Shown one piece after another: positions 62,424 through 64,000 of a DNA stretch of 64,000 nt. The DNA comes from Leptolyngbya sp. SIO1E4. Its GTDB lineage: Bacteria; Cyanobacteriota; Cyanobacteriia; Phormidesmidales; Phormidesmidaceae. How positions within the stretch are numbered: position 1 is the stretch's first letter; every line of letters starts with the position of its first letter. The notes beneath the pieces were generated by a model, which was not told where the DNA came from, searched no databases, and saw only the letters and a program-made list of their open reading frames with translations. Position numbers and translations under genes: made by a program. Where the stretch lies: NCBI GenBank assembly GCA_010672825.2, contig JAAHFU020000002.1:632001-696000 (forward strand), given 5' to 3'.

Positions 62424-64000
62424 ATGAAAATTGCCTGGCCTGCGATACCCAATAGCGTTTGGTGGTGGCTGGGGGGAGGGCTGACGTTCCGGACAGTTGT
62501 CGCTTGGCAATTGCCTGCGGGCTTTGACGAGGTTTATTACTACCTTTACAGCCGCCATTTAAGCTGGAGCTATTTTGACCACCCTCCCATCGTCGCCCTC
62601 ACGACCGGAATTGGTTGGTGGCTGACAGATACCATCGTTCCCCTCACAATTCGCCTAGGGGCCTTAGGGCTTTACCCCCTGAGTCTAGGGCTGCTGTATC
62701 TGACTGCAGAGCATCTCTTTGATCGCCAAACCGGCGTTTTGGCGATCGCGCTTGCCTCTATTGCCCCCTTACTGTGGATTACCTTTGGCACTCTGACCGC
62801 CCCTGATAATGGGCTGATCTTTTTTTGGACCCTGACGCTGCTGATTGCCGCTTACGAGTTTATCCCCGCTCAGGGGTCAGCGTTAACGCCAGCCAGAGCA
62901 ATCGCCTATCAGCCCTCTTACCGCATTGTGCTGCTGGGGGCCACGTTAGGGTTGGCCGGTTTGAGCAAGTATCACGGCTTTGTGTTGGGGGTAGGGCTGG
63001 TGGGGTTTTGTCTTACCTGCGACCGCACTCGCAAAGCGCTCTGGTCACCGTGGACAGCGCTTTCACTGCTGGTCTTTTTGCTGACGCTGATGCCGCTCTG
63101 GGTCTGGAACAGCCAGCATGGGTGGATTTCTTTTCGGTTTCATCTGTTTATGCGGTTTGAGGGGGAAGATCCAAGTCCGTATCGCGTTTTACAAACTCTG
63201 GTTACCTGGCTTTTGGGCCTTGTTTATCTGTTTCCAACCATCGGCCTGCCGCTCTGGTGGTACACCGGGCGATCGCTGCTACAGCAAATCCGTGACTGGA
63301 TACAGCCCCCCTTCATAGCTCAGGAGGCAGTCATTCGCGATCGCACGGCCTTGATTTTATGGATTTCGCTTCCCATTGCCCTAGGCTTCACGCTACTCGG
63401 TGGTAAGCAAGCGATCTATCCGGCATGGCCTGCCCCTGGCTTTTGGGGACTGCTGCTGCTGCTAGCCCATGCCGCTAGTCACTGGCGACGGCAGACGGTT
63501 CGACGCTGGCTCGCGGGGACAGGGTTCGTGCTGGGCGGCCTGGCAATGGTTGCGCTGCTGCATCTGTCTCTGGGGCTGCTGCAAAAACCAGGAAATTACA
63601 GCCTCTTTGGCGGGTTTGTGGCCCCAGCCCAAGACGGCTCGACCACCTTGCTAGATGTGGTGCAGTTGCGATCGCGGGTCGCCAATGCCCCCGCATTCAC
63701 CCAAGCGCTACCAGACACAGATTTTATTTTTACCGATGAGTTTTATCTATCAGGCTATGTCGACATGGCCTTACATCCATTAACTTCTCTACCCATCACC
63801 TGCTTCAGTCAAGATCCTCGGGGGTTTGCCTTTTGGAGCAGCCCTACCGACTGGGTAGGGCAAGACGCCCTCTACGTGACTTTGGCCAGCCTCCACCCTG
63901 ATCAAAATGAATTAGTCGCAGAATTCCAGCCTTATTTTCAAACCGTAGAACCGCTGCAGGAGATTCCCCTCACCCGAGGAGGCGTTGTGACAGAAACAGT
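62424..64000 (+). CDS. Glycosyltransferase family 39 membrane protein, partial (continues past right edge)
   Basis: At least 525 residues; the end is not in the window. Family sequence starts at the ATG at 62424, although the frame is open to an ATG at 62304. The first extracytoplasmic loop has GFDEVYYYLYSRHLSWSYF followed by DHPP, the acidic motif of PMT/ArnT-type enzymes. Many helices follow (LGALGLYPLSLGLLYL, IALASIAPLLWITFGTLTA). The frame stays open to the last base. These enzymes move a sugar from a polyprenyl-phosphate carrier to a lipid or protein. The acceptor is unknown. No polyprenyl-sugar synthesis gene is visible. Confidence 0.85.
   Translation, partial: MKIAWPAIPNSVWWWLGGGLTFRTVVAWQLPAGFDEVYYYLYSRHLSWSYFDHPPIVALTTGIGWWLTDTIVPLTIRLGALGLYPLSLGLLYLTAEHLFDRQTGVLAIALASIAPLLWITFGTLTAPDNGLIFFWTLTLLIAAYEFIPAQGSALTPARAIAYQPSYRIVLLGATLGLAGLSKYHGFVLGVGLVGFCLTCDRTRKALWSPWTALSLLVFLLTLMPLWVWNSQHGWISFRFHLFMRFEGEDPSPYRVLQTLVTWLLGLVYLFPTIGLPLWWYTGRSLLQQIRDWIQPPFIAQEAVIRDRTALILWISLPIALGFTLLGGKQAIYPAWPAPGFWGLLLLLAHAASHWRRQTVRRWLAGTGFVLGGLAMVALLHLSLGLLQKPGNYSLFGGFVAPAQDGSTTLLDVVQLRSRVANAPAFTQALPDTDFIFTDEFYLSGYVDMALHPLTSLPITCFSQDPRGFAFWSSPTDWVGQDALYVTLASLHPDQNELVAEFQPYFQTVEPLQEIPLTRGGVVTET

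Noticed and set aside
1-64000. tRNA, rRNA or tmRNA genes
   Set aside because: I looked for T-loop and anticodon-stem patterns in the spacers and found no complete cloverleaf; a covariance-model scan would be needed to exclude them.

Overview
This window is cyanobacterial chromosome. The octamer GCGATCGC (HIP1) recurs throughout. Many genes belong to families seen almost only in cyanobacteria (DUF1816, DUF3611, DUF3598, a lone SLH protein of the porin type, a phytochrome-like GAF sensor kinase, AAA_35-type ATPases, Uma2 nucleases), and short interspersed and tandem repeats lie between genes. No tRNA, rRNA, CRISPR array, transposase or prophage gene was recognised, and species cannot be named from the sequence alone. 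Domain calls rest on motif recognition by eye, not on profile searches.

Layout. (1) 46-16669 is a block of exported proteins, all on +: four proteins with DUF11-like repeats (46-2754, 2885-3463, 3892-5430, 12055-16185), a large outer-membrane beta-barrel protein whose start overlaps the stop of its neighbour (5427-9407), a beta-helix protein with a C-terminal OmpA peptidoglycan-binding domain (9447-11621) and a small secreted protein (16289-16669). Intrinsic terminators divide it into at least two or three transcription units. It looks like a surface-display assembly: barrel in the outer membrane, OmpA anchor to the wall, repeat proteins outside. (2) 16785-23181 holds a small membrane protein, a CNNM/CorC-type transporter, a glycosyltransferase, a peptidoglycan-binding/HEAT protein, a 1.2 kb gene-free stretch and a leucine-rich-repeat protein. 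(3) 23308-26736 is a PAS/GAF histidine kinase whose GAF domain carries the two cysteines of a DXCF cyanobacteriochrome. (4) 26776-45494 is mostly housekeeping: TldD with a RecB-like nuclease directly behind it, homoserine kinase, an MDR oxidoreductase, a lipoprotein/GST pair, a NYN-domain protein, gatB, a Gfo/Idh/MocA oxidoreductase, an SGNH hydrolase, an ABC exporter, tandem tiny membrane proteins and two small hypothetical proteins.

(5) 45585-47920 has two convergent EamA transporters, one translationally coupled to a cysteine-rich MarR regulator that faces a perfect palindromic operator candidate. (6) 48267-53255 carries msrB, a hydrolase, DUF1816, rlmB next to Mini-RNase III, a STAS protein and miaE. 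(7) 53362-60126 is an accessory island: two Uma2 nucleases, an AAA_35-TPR protein and a TIR-AAA_35 protein, a plausible defence or conflict module. (8) 60236-64000 has aroQ with a tiny upstream gene, cinA and a glycosyltransferase 39 gene running off the right edge.

The two most interesting regions are the DUF11/barrel/OmpA block and the TIR/Uma2/AAA_35-TPR cluster. The best single-protein prediction is the DXCF photosensor kinase.
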